Part shown: one piece after another, positions 1-6,323 of the stretch
Layout: the number at the start of each line of letters is the position of its first letter
How positions within the stretch are numbered: position 1 is the stretch's first letter
Assembly: GCA_028875335.1 (NCBI GenBank)
Contig: JAPPEF010000028.1
Coordinates: 1-21,180 of the forward strand
DNA length: 21,180 nucleotides
Source of the DNA: Gemmatimonadota bacterium
GTDB taxonomy: Bacteria; Latescibacterota; UBA2968; UBA8231
Direction: 5' to 3'
Notes under the pieces: model-generated
What the model was told of the DNA's origin: nothing
Seen by the model: only the letters and a program-made list of their open reading frames with translations
Databases searched by the model: none
Translations under genes and position numbers: made by a program

Positions 1-311
1 GGGGGAGCTTGCCCTTGGATTTTGAGGCCGTGTACGAAAAGGCCCACGCGGCCGACGTGTGGCTGACCATGCGCAACGAATGGCATTCGCTGGCCGAGGT
101 GCAGGCCGCGGACGAGCGCTACGCGGCGTTTGCGGCGTTCAACAGCGGCCGAGTGTACAATGCCAACGCCCGGCTCAACGCGCACGGTGGCAACGACTAC
201 TGGGAAAGCGGCCTTGTCGAACCCCATATCGTGTTAGCCGATTTCATAAAAATCCTGCATCCCGACCGCCTGCCGGAACACGCGCTCAAATTCTATCAAA
301 AACTAGACTGA
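1..311 (+). CDS. Fec/Btu-type ABC importer substrate-binding protein, C-terminal part
   Basis: This is the tail of a periplasmic TroA-fold binding protein (PF01497 type) that would deliver an iron-siderophore, haem or cobalamin to the permease encoded next. The frame is open to the left edge, so the gene begins outside the window; the TTG at position 9 is merely the first start-like codon and not a real start. The visible part contains a run around GGNDYWESGLVEPHIVLADF followed by IKILHPDRLPEH and a final FYQKLD. That is the usual end of FCB-type members of this family, where the last helix lines the domain interface. The stop is 6 bases before the permease start, so the genes are one operon. 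The ligand cannot be deduced from this fragment. Confidence 0.8.
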   Translation, partial: GSLPLDFEAVYEKAHAADVWLTMRNEWHSLAEVQAADERYAAFAAFNSGRVYNANARLNAHGGNDYWESGLVEPHIVLADFIKILHPDRLPEHALKFYQKLD

Positions 312-317
312 GACGCC

Positions 318-1406
318 GTGGCGACTGCTTCCACCACTGATGCACAGAGCACTCCTTGGCCTCGGCTGGGTCCGAGCTGGGGACTCTTCCTCGGGATGGC
401 CGGGGCCTTGCTCGGCTTTTTTGCGCTCAGTCTGGGCGTGGGGTCGGTGTCCATTCCCCTCGATGCGGTGGTCGCCATCCTGTGGGGTGAAGCCGACCAA
501 AAGCCGAGTTGGAACCACATTATTTACGCGATCCGTCTGCCGCGCGCGCTCACCGCGGTGTTGGCTGGCGCGGCTCTGAGCGCCAGCGGGTTGCAAATGC
601 AGACCTTGTTCCGCAATCCCCTCGCCGATCCCTTCATCCTCGGTATCAGCGCTGGAGCTAGTCTGGGCGTGGCGTTGGTCGTTTTGGGCACGGGCGTTAC
701 TGGGGCTGGCCTGCTGGTTGGGCTGGGGCTTTTAGGGCAGGTTGGCGTGGTCGCCGCGGCTGTGGTTGGGGCGGCGCTGGTGTTGGGCTTGGTACTTTTT
801 GTGGGGCGGCGCGTGCAGCACACCATGACCTTGCTCATCCTCGGCCTCATGTTCGGCTATCTGACCAGCGCCGTGGTCAGCGTGTTGCTCTACTTCAGCA
901 TCCCTGAACAGGTGCAGACCTATGTCCTGTGGACTTTTGGCAGCTTTGGCGCAGTCGCTTGGGGCCAACTCACCTTTTTAGCGCCGGTGGTGCTGGTCGG
1001 TCTGGGAATTGCCAGTCTGCTGGTCAAACCGCTCAATGCCCTGTTGCTCGGCGAAACCTATGCGCGGAGCATGGGCTTGGGCGCGCGGCGGGCGCGATTG
1101 TGGATTATTGCCAGTGCTGCGCTGCTGGCTGGCGCGGTTACGGCTTATTGCGGTCCCATTGGCTTTTTGGGCGTGGCTGTGCCGCATTTGTGCCGCGCTC
1201 TTTTCAACACTTCGGACCACCGCGTACTGCTGCCGGCCAGCGTGCTCTTGGGCGGCATTTTGGCCTTAACTGCGGATCTAGTGGCCCGTTTGCCCGGTAG
1301 CGAGGCTACCCTGCCGTTGAATGCGGTCACAGCCTTGATCGGCGCGCCCGTGGTCACTTGGATCATCTTGCGCCGCCGCACGCTGCGGCAGGCTTTTGCC
1401 GCCTGA
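318..1406 (+). CDS. FecCD/BtuC-family ABC transporter permease
   Basis: This 362-residue inner-membrane permease belongs to the FecCD family (PF01032), which forms the channel for siderophores, haem or vitamin B12. The protein is almost entirely hydrophobic helices after a polar N-terminus of about 25 residues, and its length fits the family's roughly 330-360. Family landmarks are RLPRALTAVLAGAALSASGLQMQTLFRNPLADPF-like sequence near residues 75-110, GLMFGYLTSAVVSVLLYFS in the middle, and the coupling segment YCGPIGFLGVAVPHLCRAL near residue 280, which contacts the ATPase. A GTG start at 318 is chosen because it follows the upstream stop by six bases and gives the expected N-terminus. It lies between the binding-protein tail and the ATPase gene. 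Confidence 0.93.
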   Translation: MATASTTDAQSTPWPRLGPSWGLFLGMAGALLGFFALSLGVGSVSIPLDAVVAILWGEADQKPSWNHIIYAIRLPRALTAVLAGAALSASGLQMQTLFRNPLADPFILGISAGASLGVALVVLGTGVTGAGLLVGLGLLGQVGVVAAAVVGAALVLGLVLFVGRRVQHTMTLLILGLMFGYLTSAVVSVLLYFSIPEQVQTYVLWTFGSFGAVAWGQLTFLAPVVLVGLGIASLLVKPLNALLLGETYARSMGLGARRARLWIIASAALLAGAVTAYCGPIGFLGVAVPHLCRALFNTSDHRVLLPASVLLGGILALTADLVARLPGSEATLPLNAVTALIGAPVVTWIILRRRTLRQAFAA

Positions 1407-1411
1407 ACGCC

Positions 1412-2419
1412 GTGGCTGCGACCATTCTACAAACGCGCGACCTGTGCATTGGCTATGCGCCCAAGCGACGCCCGCGCGTTGAAGTGGCCGCGGACATTGG
1501 CGTGGAATTGCTCAAAGGGGAACTGGTCTGCTTGTTGGGACCCAATGGTGCTGGCAAATCCACGCTCATGCGCACACTGGCTGGCCTGCAAAAGCCGCTG
1601 GCTGGTGAGGTAAACCTTGAAGGCCGCGACCTGCACAGTCTGACCGAGAGCGAACGGGCACGGCTTCTGGGCTTAGTCCTGACCGAGCGAGTAGATGTGG
1701 GCAACTTGTCGGCCTATGCGCTCGTGGCGTTGGGTCGCTACCCGTATACGGGTTGGGATGGCCGCCTTTCTGCGGCGGACGAAGAGGTGGTGCGCTGGGC
1801 TATTGACGCGGTGGGAGCTAGGGACTTAGCCTCGCGCAGCGTCGGCGAACTAAGCGATGGCGAACGGCAGAAGGTGATGATTGCCCGCGCCTTGGCGCAG
1901 GAACCAGCGGTGCTGCTCCTCGACGAGCCCACGGCCTTTTTGGACTTGCCGCGGCGCGTCGAAATCGTGCAGTTGTTGCGGCGCTTGGCCGGCGGTCGCG
2001 ATCGCGCCGTTTTGCTTTCCACGCACGATTTGGACTTGGCCCTGCGCTGCGCCGACCGCCTCTGGTTGCTGCCGCTGGACGGTCCGTTGCAAACCGGGGC
2101 ACCGGAAGACTTGGTGTTGAGTGGGGCTTTTCAGCGGACGTTTGCGGACGTGGAATTCGACCCGGCGATTGGTTCTTTTCAGTTGGCGCAAGAGCCGGAA
2201 GGGGAAGTCGGCTTGGTTGGGGAAGGGCTGCATGCACTGTGGACGGTGCGCGCGTTGGAACGGGCGGGGTTGCGCGTGGCGGAAGATGCGCCGACATGCG
2301 TTGAGATCATCCGCGACAACGACGACACGGTTTGGCGGCTTCACACGGCGACCGGCGATCGCGTCTGCGCTACCCTGTACGAGTTGGTCAAATGCTTGAA
2401 AACAGACGCGACTGCTTAA
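1412..2419 (+). CDS. Fec/Btu-type ABC transporter ATPase with C-terminal extension
   Basis: This is the cytoplasmic ATPase (about 335 residues) that powers the FecCD-type permease just upstream. It shows Walker A GPNGAGKS, the Q-loop region, signature LSDGERQK (D in place of the usual G), Walker B VLLLDEPTAFLD and the H-loop STHDLDL. The open frame extends upstream to a TTG at 1358 inside the permease gene. The GTG at 1412 is preferred because it lies five bases after the permease stop and places the first ABC strand (ATILQTRDLCIGY) at the N-terminus. After the roughly 260-residue ABC domain comes an extra segment of about 70 residues (GEGLHALWTVRALERAGLRV onward). Such a tail is seen in Fec-type ATPases of the Bacteroidetes/FCB group and may be regulatory. 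Cargo is unknown: iron-siderophore, haem or cobalamin. Confidence 0.92.
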   Translation: MAATILQTRDLCIGYAPKRRPRVEVAADIGVELLKGELVCLLGPNGAGKSTLMRTLAGLQKPLAGEVNLEGRDLHSLTESERARLLGLVLTERVDVGNLSAYALVALGRYPYTGWDGRLSAADEEVVRWAIDAVGARDLASRSVGELSDGERQKVMIARALAQEPAVLLLDEPTAFLDLPRRVEIVQLLRRLAGGRDRAVLLSTHDLDLALRCADRLWLLPLDGPLQTGAPEDLVLSGAFQRTFADVEFDPAIGSFQLAQEPEGEVGLVGEGLHALWTVRALERAGLRVAEDAPTCVEIIRDNDDTVWRLHTATGDRVCATLYELVKCLKTDATA

Positions 2420-2517
2420 CGGCTTTGGGCGATTCGTGCCTTTTTCAGGCGACTCTATTTGTTCCGCAGGATCAGCACCACCGGAGAGTTGGGACATTCC
2501 GGTTCGGTTGGAGAGTG

Positions 2518-4044
2518 TCACATCCGCGTCGGGGCCAGCGTCCAGGCTTGCAGCGATTGCACCTTGGCCGCATCTCCGCGCGCAAACAGGCTGACGCCGA
2601 TGCTGTCGGTCCGCGTCGGGTAGATGCGCTGGGTCACGCATTGCCGGCGATTGGCAAAGACTTCAAGGATCGAACGGTCCAGGAAGATGCGCAGGGTCAG
2701 CAACTCTCCCGGAGCCAGTTCGAACGGCCCTTCCTGGGCGGTGACGTACTGTTCACTCTCGGCCAGATGCGGCAGGAGTCTGCGGTAGCGGGTGTAGCGT
2801 ATCTCGCGGTCGAGCGACGACCGGCTGACATCGACTCGCAGCACGGCGGCTGCGGCGTCGTAGGAGACCGCGGTTTCTTCTTCACCTCCTGGGGAGCGCC
2901 GCACTTTCAGCCCTACTTCTCGCGCCTCACGGGGATCGATCTCAACGGCCAACTCCAGACAGTCGCCGCCGACTCCCTCGACCGCTACCTCGGAATCGGC
3001 GGGCACGTCAATGGACTCGTGCCGACGGGGAGCCAGCCGCAACACTTCGAGTTCTGGGACAGGGTCGATTTGCAGGTGGCCGCTGGGAGCCAGAGACAAC
3101 AGGCGCGGAACGGTCATAACGCCCGACCATCCCGAGGCGCGTTCGCGCTCGTTGCCGCGCAGTTCGCGGACCCAGTCGAAGAAGATGCGTCGGCCGGTTG
3201 CGGCCAGCAGGGTTCGCGGGCCGCCGAGATGGCCTCCTTCCCAGCTCATGCGTCCGTGAATGTCTGGATAAAACCGTTCGTCTCGGACTTGGCCGATGTA
3301 GTACTGGGATCCATGAAGATGGCTGCAGAAGAGCAGCATGTGCCGGTCGCCAAGCGGGAAAAAGTCCGGCACGGCGCAGTCTTCGCCTCCTTCGGTCCAC
3401 TCCCGCCGCGACTGGTAGAACAAGTCGACGAACTCCCATGTGCGCAGGTCCGGCGATTTGAACAGGTACGCCGCGTCCCCTTGATCTTGCGGGTCGCGTT
3501 TGTTGATGGCGGCGTAATAGAGATCGTCGGCCAACCAGCCGCAGGGGTCGTGGATGGTATAGCGGCCGAAGTCGGCGCTTCCTTCTTCCGGCTGGGGGAT
3601 CACTGGATTGTCCGGGTCTTTCGTCCACTCGATCAGCAGATCATCGCTGCTGCGGGCGAGGCAGAGGCCGTCGGGGTTGCCGTAGTAGATCAGCGTTGGA
3701 ATTCCTTCCTTGCTGATCAAGGCTCCGCCGCTAAAGCAGCCGACGCGATCCGGTCCGTCCGCGTCCGGCGTCAGCGCCACTGGATGGTGGACCCAGTGCA
3801 CGAGATCAGCGCTGGAGGCGTGGCCCCATTGAATGAGATTCCAGTAGGCACCGTCCGGGTTGTACTGGTAGAAGATGTGGTAGCGTCCCTTCCAGAACAG
3901 GGCTCCGTTGATGTCGTTCATCCACGCGGCTGGCGGCGTGAAGTGATAGGCTGGCCGATGTGGGTCGCGGGTAAAGACGTCGGCGAGGTCGCCGGCCTCC
4001 CGGATCCGCGCTTCCATCCGTTCTATCTGGTTTTCAGCAGTCAT
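2518..4044 (-). CDS. GH32 family beta-fructosidase (sucrose/fructan hydrolase)
   Basis: This 508-residue glycoside hydrolase of family 32 cleaves beta-fructosidic bonds in sucrose or fructans. The N-terminal five-bladed propeller carries the three canonical acidic residues. The nucleophile is D44 in WMNDINGA (consensus WMNDPNG), the transition-state stabiliser is D166 in IHDP (RDP motif), and the acid/base is E221 in GGEDCAVPDFFPLGD (EC motif variant). The C-terminal beta-sandwich ends with the family's LRIFLDRSILEVFANRRQCVTQRIYP stretch. There is no signal peptide, so a cytoplasmic enzyme acting on imported sugar is likely. It is transcribed divergently from the binding-protein gene at 4235 and converges on the Fec operon. 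The ATG at 4044 is the first in the frame. A dyad at 4063-4084 lies in its 5' region and could be an operator. Confidence 0.93.
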   Translation of the reverse strand: MTAENQIERMEARIREAGDLADVFTRDPHRPAYHFTPPAAWMNDINGALFWKGRYHIFYQYNPDGAYWNLIQWGHASSADLVHWVHHPVALTPDADGPDRVGCFSGGALISKEGIPTLIYYGNPDGLCLARSSDDLLIEWTKDPDNPVIPQPEEGSADFGRYTIHDPCGWLADDLYYAAINKRDPQDQGDAAYLFKSPDLRTWEFVDLFYQSRREWTEGGEDCAVPDFFPLGDRHMLLFCSHLHGSQYYIGQVRDERFYPDIHGRMSWEGGHLGGPRTLLAATGRRIFFDWVRELRGNERERASGWSGVMTVPRLLSLAPSGHLQIDPVPELEVLRLAPRRHESIDVPADSEVAVEGVGGDCLELAVEIDPREAREVGLKVRRSPGGEEETAVSYDAAAAVLRVDVSRSSLDREIRYTRYRRLLPHLAESEQYVTAQEGPFELAPGELLTLRIFLDRSILEVFANRRQCVTQRIYPTRTDSIGVSLFARGDAAKVQSLQAWTLAPTRM

Positions 4045-4062
4045 GGGTTCGCTCGCGGGTTA

Positions 4063-4084
4063 GCTGCCCGGAATTTCGGGCAGC
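4063..4084. promoter_or_regulatory. Perfect 8-bp inverted repeat upstream of the GH32 gene
   Basis: GCTGCCCG at 4063-4070 and CGGGCAGC at 4077-4084 are exact inverse complements around the 6-base loop GAATTT. On the plus strand the arm is followed by GGGATTTTTA, which gives a terminator look, but no plus-strand gene ends nearby. On the minus strand the dyad lies 19 bases upstream of the GH32 start. An operator or 5'-leader hairpin for the GH32 gene is the simplest reading. Confidence 0.4.
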
Positions 4085-4115
4085 GGGATTTTTAATTGAC
4101 TTGGGAAGATAGGAA

Positions 4116-4223
4116 ATGGAGCTGGAAGCTGTCGAGTTACTTAAAACGTCGCCTTTGAAGAAGATGTTAAAAGCGATAAGTTTTCCTATTACAGTTGCTG
4201 GCGCAGCGGCGCTGGCGTTTTAG
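4116..4223 (+). CDS. Possible 35-aa hydrophobic peptide overlapping an antitoxin-derived repeat
   Basis: A short open frame runs from ATG 4116 to TAG 4221-4223. Its product has an amphipathic, lysine-rich first half (MELEAVELLKTSPLKKMLKA) and a hydrophobic end (ISFPITVAGAAALAF). The 29-bp repeat shared with the XRE antitoxin gene lies inside it but is read here in a different frame, so the peptide may simply be a by-product of that insertion. The stop is 11 bases before the downstream binding-protein start. It could be a small membrane peptide or leader peptide, but nothing beyond the frame itself supports expression. Confidence 0.2.
   Translation: MELEAVELLKTSPLKKMLKAISFPITVAGAAALAF
4167..4195 (+). 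repeat. 29-bp direct repeat, left copy (antitoxin gene fragment)
   Basis: This stretch matches 5532-5560 at 28 of 29 positions (A here, G there, at the tenth base). In the right copy the sequence encodes the end of the antitoxin's recognition-helix region (LKSGKFSYYS). Here it would encode VKSDKFSYYS in one frame but is out of context. The two copies enclose the btuF-like gene and the truncated toxin. Identity stops abruptly on both sides. Confidence 0.9.
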
Positions 4224-4234
4224 AGGCTCTGTCC

Positions 4235-5152
4235 ATGAACCGCATCGTTTCTCTGTTGCCCAGCAGTACTGAAATCATCTACGCCCTCGGCTGCGGCGAG
4301 CGCTTGGTCGGCCGTTCCCACGAGTGCGACTATCCTGCCGGTGTCGGCGAGTTGCCCGCCTGCACGGCTCCCAAATTCGATCCGGATGGGACCTCGTATC
4401 AGATTGACCAGCGGGTCAAAGCCATCTTGCAGGAAGCTAGCTCGGTGTACCGGGTGGACGCTGATTTGCTCGACGAGTTGGCACCGGATTGGTTGGTGAC
4501 GCAATCGCAGTGCGAAGTGTGCGCTGTCAGTCTCAAAGACGTCGAGGAGGCCGCTTGTCAATTGGTGCGCTCGCGGCCCTCCATTCTGTCGCTGGAGCCC
4601 AATGCCTTAGCCGATGTCTGGGGCGATATCGAACGGGTGGCTACGGCGTTAGAAGTGGAGAAGCAAGGTCGTGCCTTGGTAGCCCAATTACGGGATCGGC
4701 TGGATCAAATCGCTGCTCGCACTCGCGATATTGACCATCGTCCACGCATCGCCTGTATCGAGTGGTTTGAGCCGCTGATGGCCGCGGGCAATTGGATCCC
4801 CGAATTGGTGGAGATCGCCGGTGGCCAAAACCTTTTCGCGGCGGCAGGGACGCATTCGCCTTGGCTGTCTTGGGAGGAGCTAGTGGAAGCCCAGCCAGAT
4901 ATTGTCGTCCTGATGCCCTGCGGTTTTGATATATCCCGCTCCCGACGCGAGTCACCAGCTCTGACCCAGCATCCGCTGTGGTCTCGGCTGCTGGCCGTGC
5001 AGCAGGGGCAGGTGTTCCTCACCGACGGCAATCAGTTTTTCAACCGCCCAGGGCCGCGCTTAGTGGAGTCGGCTGAAATTCTCGCCGAGATTTTCCATCC
5101 CCAACACTTCGGCGGCATGCACGAGCATCGGGGCTGGGAGCGGTGGGTTTGA
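4235..5152 (+). CDS. BtuF-like cobalamin/siderophore-binding protein without a signal peptide
   Basis: This 305-residue TroA-fold protein (COG0614 type) belongs to the subgroup annotated as cobalamin-binding proteins. It begins MNRIVSLLPSSTEIIYALGC and continues with GERLVGRSHECDYP, CTAPKFDPDGTSYQID and TQSQCEVCAVSL. These are hallmark segments of that subgroup, including the C93-x-x-C96 pair. The C-terminal half has DIVVLMPCGFDISRS and FNRPGPRLVESAEILAEIFHP. The mature-like N-terminus starts directly at the initiator ATG and no signal peptide is visible, so export is unclear. GAGG lies 10 bases upstream of the ATG. No permease adjoins it; the nearest partner is the Fec-type permease and ATPase about 2 kb upstream. 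The gene sits inside remnants of a toxin-antitoxin locus, which suggests it arrived, or was captured, by rearrangement. Confidence 0.85.
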   Translation: MNRIVSLLPSSTEIIYALGCGERLVGRSHECDYPAGVGELPACTAPKFDPDGTSYQIDQRVKAILQEASSVYRVDADLLDELAPDWLVTQSQCEVCAVSLKDVEEAACQLVRSRPSILSLEPNALADVWGDIERVATALEVEKQGRALVAQLRDRLDQIAARTRDIDHRPRIACIEWFEPLMAAGNWIPELVEIAGGQNLFAAAGTHSPWLSWEELVEAQPDIVVLMPCGFDISRSRRESPALTQHPLWSRLLAVQQGQVFLTDGNQFFNRPGPRLVESAEILAEIFHPQHFGGMHEHRGWERWV

Positions 5153-5352
5153 TACATCGCCTCGAGGGCAACGGGAATATCAAAAAGCCGTATCAAAATC
5201 CCTATAGGAGCCTTTACGTGCTACATGCGTTTCAGAAGAAATCTAAAAGAGGCATAGCTACTCCCAAAAAAGAGGTTGACCAAATCAAGAGACGCTTGAG
5301 GCGAGCCAAAGAGTTGGCTAAGCAGGAGGAAGACCATGGACGAGGATATTAA
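5143..5352 (+). pseudogene. HigB/Gp49-type toxin, C-terminal remnant
   Basis: The frame encodes YVLHAFQKKSKRGIATPKKE followed by VDQIKRRLRRAKELAKQEED, the conserved last third of phage-derived Gp49-like/HigB RNase toxins (PF05973, RelE fold). Intact members have roughly 100-115 residues, with a core of strands and an YR-x-x-Y-containing strand before this segment. Here only about 69 codons remain, and those before LHAF (from a GTG at 5143 overlapping the btuF-like stop) do not resemble the family. The N-terminal half of the toxin is therefore missing. The end overlaps the antitoxin start at 5336 by 17 bases, as in ordinary higBA-type operons. It is probably inactive. Confidence 0.75.
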
Positions 5353-6130
5353 AATCGAACAGAGCAGTGGCAACATTTTTTCGGACTTGGGCTTTAGTGA
5401 TGAGGAAGCGAAAGAAGAGTTGCTCAAAGCCCAACTTGGTGCGGAGATTTTTCGGACTCTCGAACACCGCAAGCTGACTCAGACAAAAGCTGCGCGGATT
5501 CTAGAAGTTAAGCAATCAGAAATCTCCCGACTTAAAAGCGGTAAGTTTTCCTATTACAGTGTCGAACAGCTGATGAGGTTCCTTGAATGCCTCAATTGCG
5601 AGGGGAATTATATATTTGATTCCATTTGCGATTATCGTGGTAGGATTGAGCGAAAAGAAGGACGGGGAGAAGGCTGCCCCACCTTCCAATTCACAAGAAA
5701 GGAGAAAAATATGAAACCGCTCGCAGTATTCATAATCATTCTAATCGCTTTGATGGCCTCATGCTCTTTATCGCTGGCCGAAAAGAAGAAGAGTCCGAAT
5801 TTAGCCTTTACACTGGAATTAGTTGCTCAACCGCTTGGACATATCTACGCAAAAGATTTGAGACGGGGCCTCTATCCACTCCTTGTAAGCGCAGGCGGCG
5901 CAATCCTAACTCTAAGCACCATAGAAGAATCGGATATTCTATGGCATGTCCCGGAGGAAAAACGGACAAGAGCCATAGTAGGATTCTACGCTTGTGTGGC
6001 GGGAAGAATATGGGGTGCTGTCTCCGCTTATAAATCAGCTAACGCGCATAATGAAAAAAAAGGGCTTGCTTTCCGCGTCGATCCAACCACCAAACACATC
6101 GGCGCAAAGATCACCCTTCACTTTCCCTAA
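5336..6130 (+). CDS. HigA-like XRE antitoxin whose frame runs on into a lipoprotein gene
   Basis: Residues 1-88 form a helix-turn-helix antitoxin of the HigA/COG5606 kind. They contain LGFSDEEAKEELLKAQLGAE, LTQTKAARILEVKQSEISRL as the helix-turn-helix, and GKFSYYSVEQLMRFLECLN. Such antitoxins usually stop soon after this point at 90-110 residues. Here no stop occurs; the frame passes through about 37 unrecognised residues and enters, in phase, a lipoprotein with its own signal peptide and ribosome site at 5711. The start is well supported: AGGAGG lies 7 bases before the ATG at 5336, overlapping the end of the toxin remnant. A true 264-residue fusion is unlikely because the signal peptide would be internal. 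Loss of the original 3' end by deletion is the preferred reading. Confidence 0.6.
   Translation: MDEDIKIEQSSGNIFSDLGFSDEEAKEELLKAQLGAEIFRTLEHRKLTQTKAARILEVKQSEISRLKSGKFSYYSVEQLMRFLECLNCEGNYIFDSICDYRGRIERKEGRGEGCPTFQFTRKEKNMKPLAVFIIILIALMASCSLSLAEKKKSPNLAFTLELVAQPLGHIYAKDLRRGLYPLLVSAGGAILTLSTIEESDILWHVPEEKRTRAIVGFYACVAGRIWGAVSAYKSANAHNEKKGLAFRVDPTTKHIGAKITLHFP
5532..5560 (+). repeat. 29-bp direct repeat, right copy (inside the antitoxin gene)
   Basis: This is the source copy of the repeat also found at 4167-4195 (one mismatch). It lies in the antitoxin coding sequence just after the helix-turn-helix, encoding LKSGKFSYYS. The distance between copies is about 1.37 kb and spans the btuF-like gene. 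Confidence 0.9.
5711..6130 (+). CDS. Small exported or lipid-anchored protein with two hydrophobic segments
   Basis: The predicted product is a 139-residue protein starting at ATG 5711, which follows AAGAAAGGAGAAAAAT, a strong ribosome site. The N-terminus MKPLAVFIIILIALMASCSL is a signal peptide with a lipobox-like MASC (cysteine 18); cleavage after SLSLA is the alternative. Further on, LGHIYAKDLRRGLYPLLVSAG and RIWGAVSAYKSANAHNEKKG resemble small membrane proteins of the DUF5683/TM2-like sort, in which a Gly-rich hairpin is followed by a WxxxxAY-type helix. That similarity is a recollection of pattern and not a firm assignment. The gene shares the frame of the antitoxin upstream and stops at 6130, immediately before a convergent transposase remnant. 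Base composition is more AT-rich than its surroundings. Confidence 0.6.
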   Translation: MKPLAVFIIILIALMASCSLSLAEKKKSPNLAFTLELVAQPLGHIYAKDLRRGLYPLLVSAGGAILTLSTIEESDILWHVPEEKRTRAIVGFYACVAGRIWGAVSAYKSANAHNEKKGLAFRVDPTTKHIGAKITLHFP

Positions 6131-6307
6131 TTAGCGTCTCTCCCCACGCCGGGCGGTTTGGCGATTCGTCTTGCAGATATATACGTTTACCGATTCGCAA
6201 CGTGGGCAAGTAATCCCATTCGGCCAACGCAGAGCTGCAAGATGATCTATACAAGACTGTTCAGTAGGAAATTCTTTGAGTAAATCCATTAGATTGTCAT
6301 ACTGCAT
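6131..6307 (-). pseudogene. IS1595-type transposase, N-terminal zinc-ribbon remnant
   Basis: The minus strand encodes 58 residues from ATG 6307: LMDLLKEFPTEQSCIDHLAA, then LRWPNGITCPRCESVNVYIC, and a divergent tail. LLxxFPTEQxCxxHLxxLRWPxGxxCPRC is the start of IS1595-family transposases, whose N-terminus is a zinc ribbon. The first CPRC knuckle is intact and a cysteine follows in VYIC. The second knuckle and the whole DDE catalytic domain are missing, and the sequence ends at TAA 6131-6133 against the stop of the convergent lipoprotein gene. It is a decayed insertion sequence rather than an active one. Confidence 0.75.
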
Positions 6308-6323
6308 TACGACCGCCCTTTCG

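Noticed and set aside
1740..1753. Perfect 14-bp palindrome ACCCGTATACGGGT
   Set aside because: It lies inside the ATPase coding sequence in an ordinary stretch of conserved protein; a single internal palindrome of this length is expected by chance now and then.
2420..2517. Possible bidirectional terminator between the convergent ATPase and GH32 genes
   Set aside because: Only GCCT-TTTTC-AGGC can pair, a 4-bp stem with no proper T-run; too weak to call.
1850..2641. A 263-codon minus-strand frame over the Fec ATPase gene
   Set aside because: It overlaps both the ATPase and the end of the GH32 gene antisense, and has no motif; Walker A, signature and Walker B establish the plus-strand gene.
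2332..4095. A 587-codon plus-strand open frame across the GH32 gene
   Set aside because: It lies antisense to a clear GH32 gene with all three catalytic motifs. The translated product has no recognisable domain and an Arg/Ala/Val-rich composition typical of a shadow frame in GC-rich DNA.
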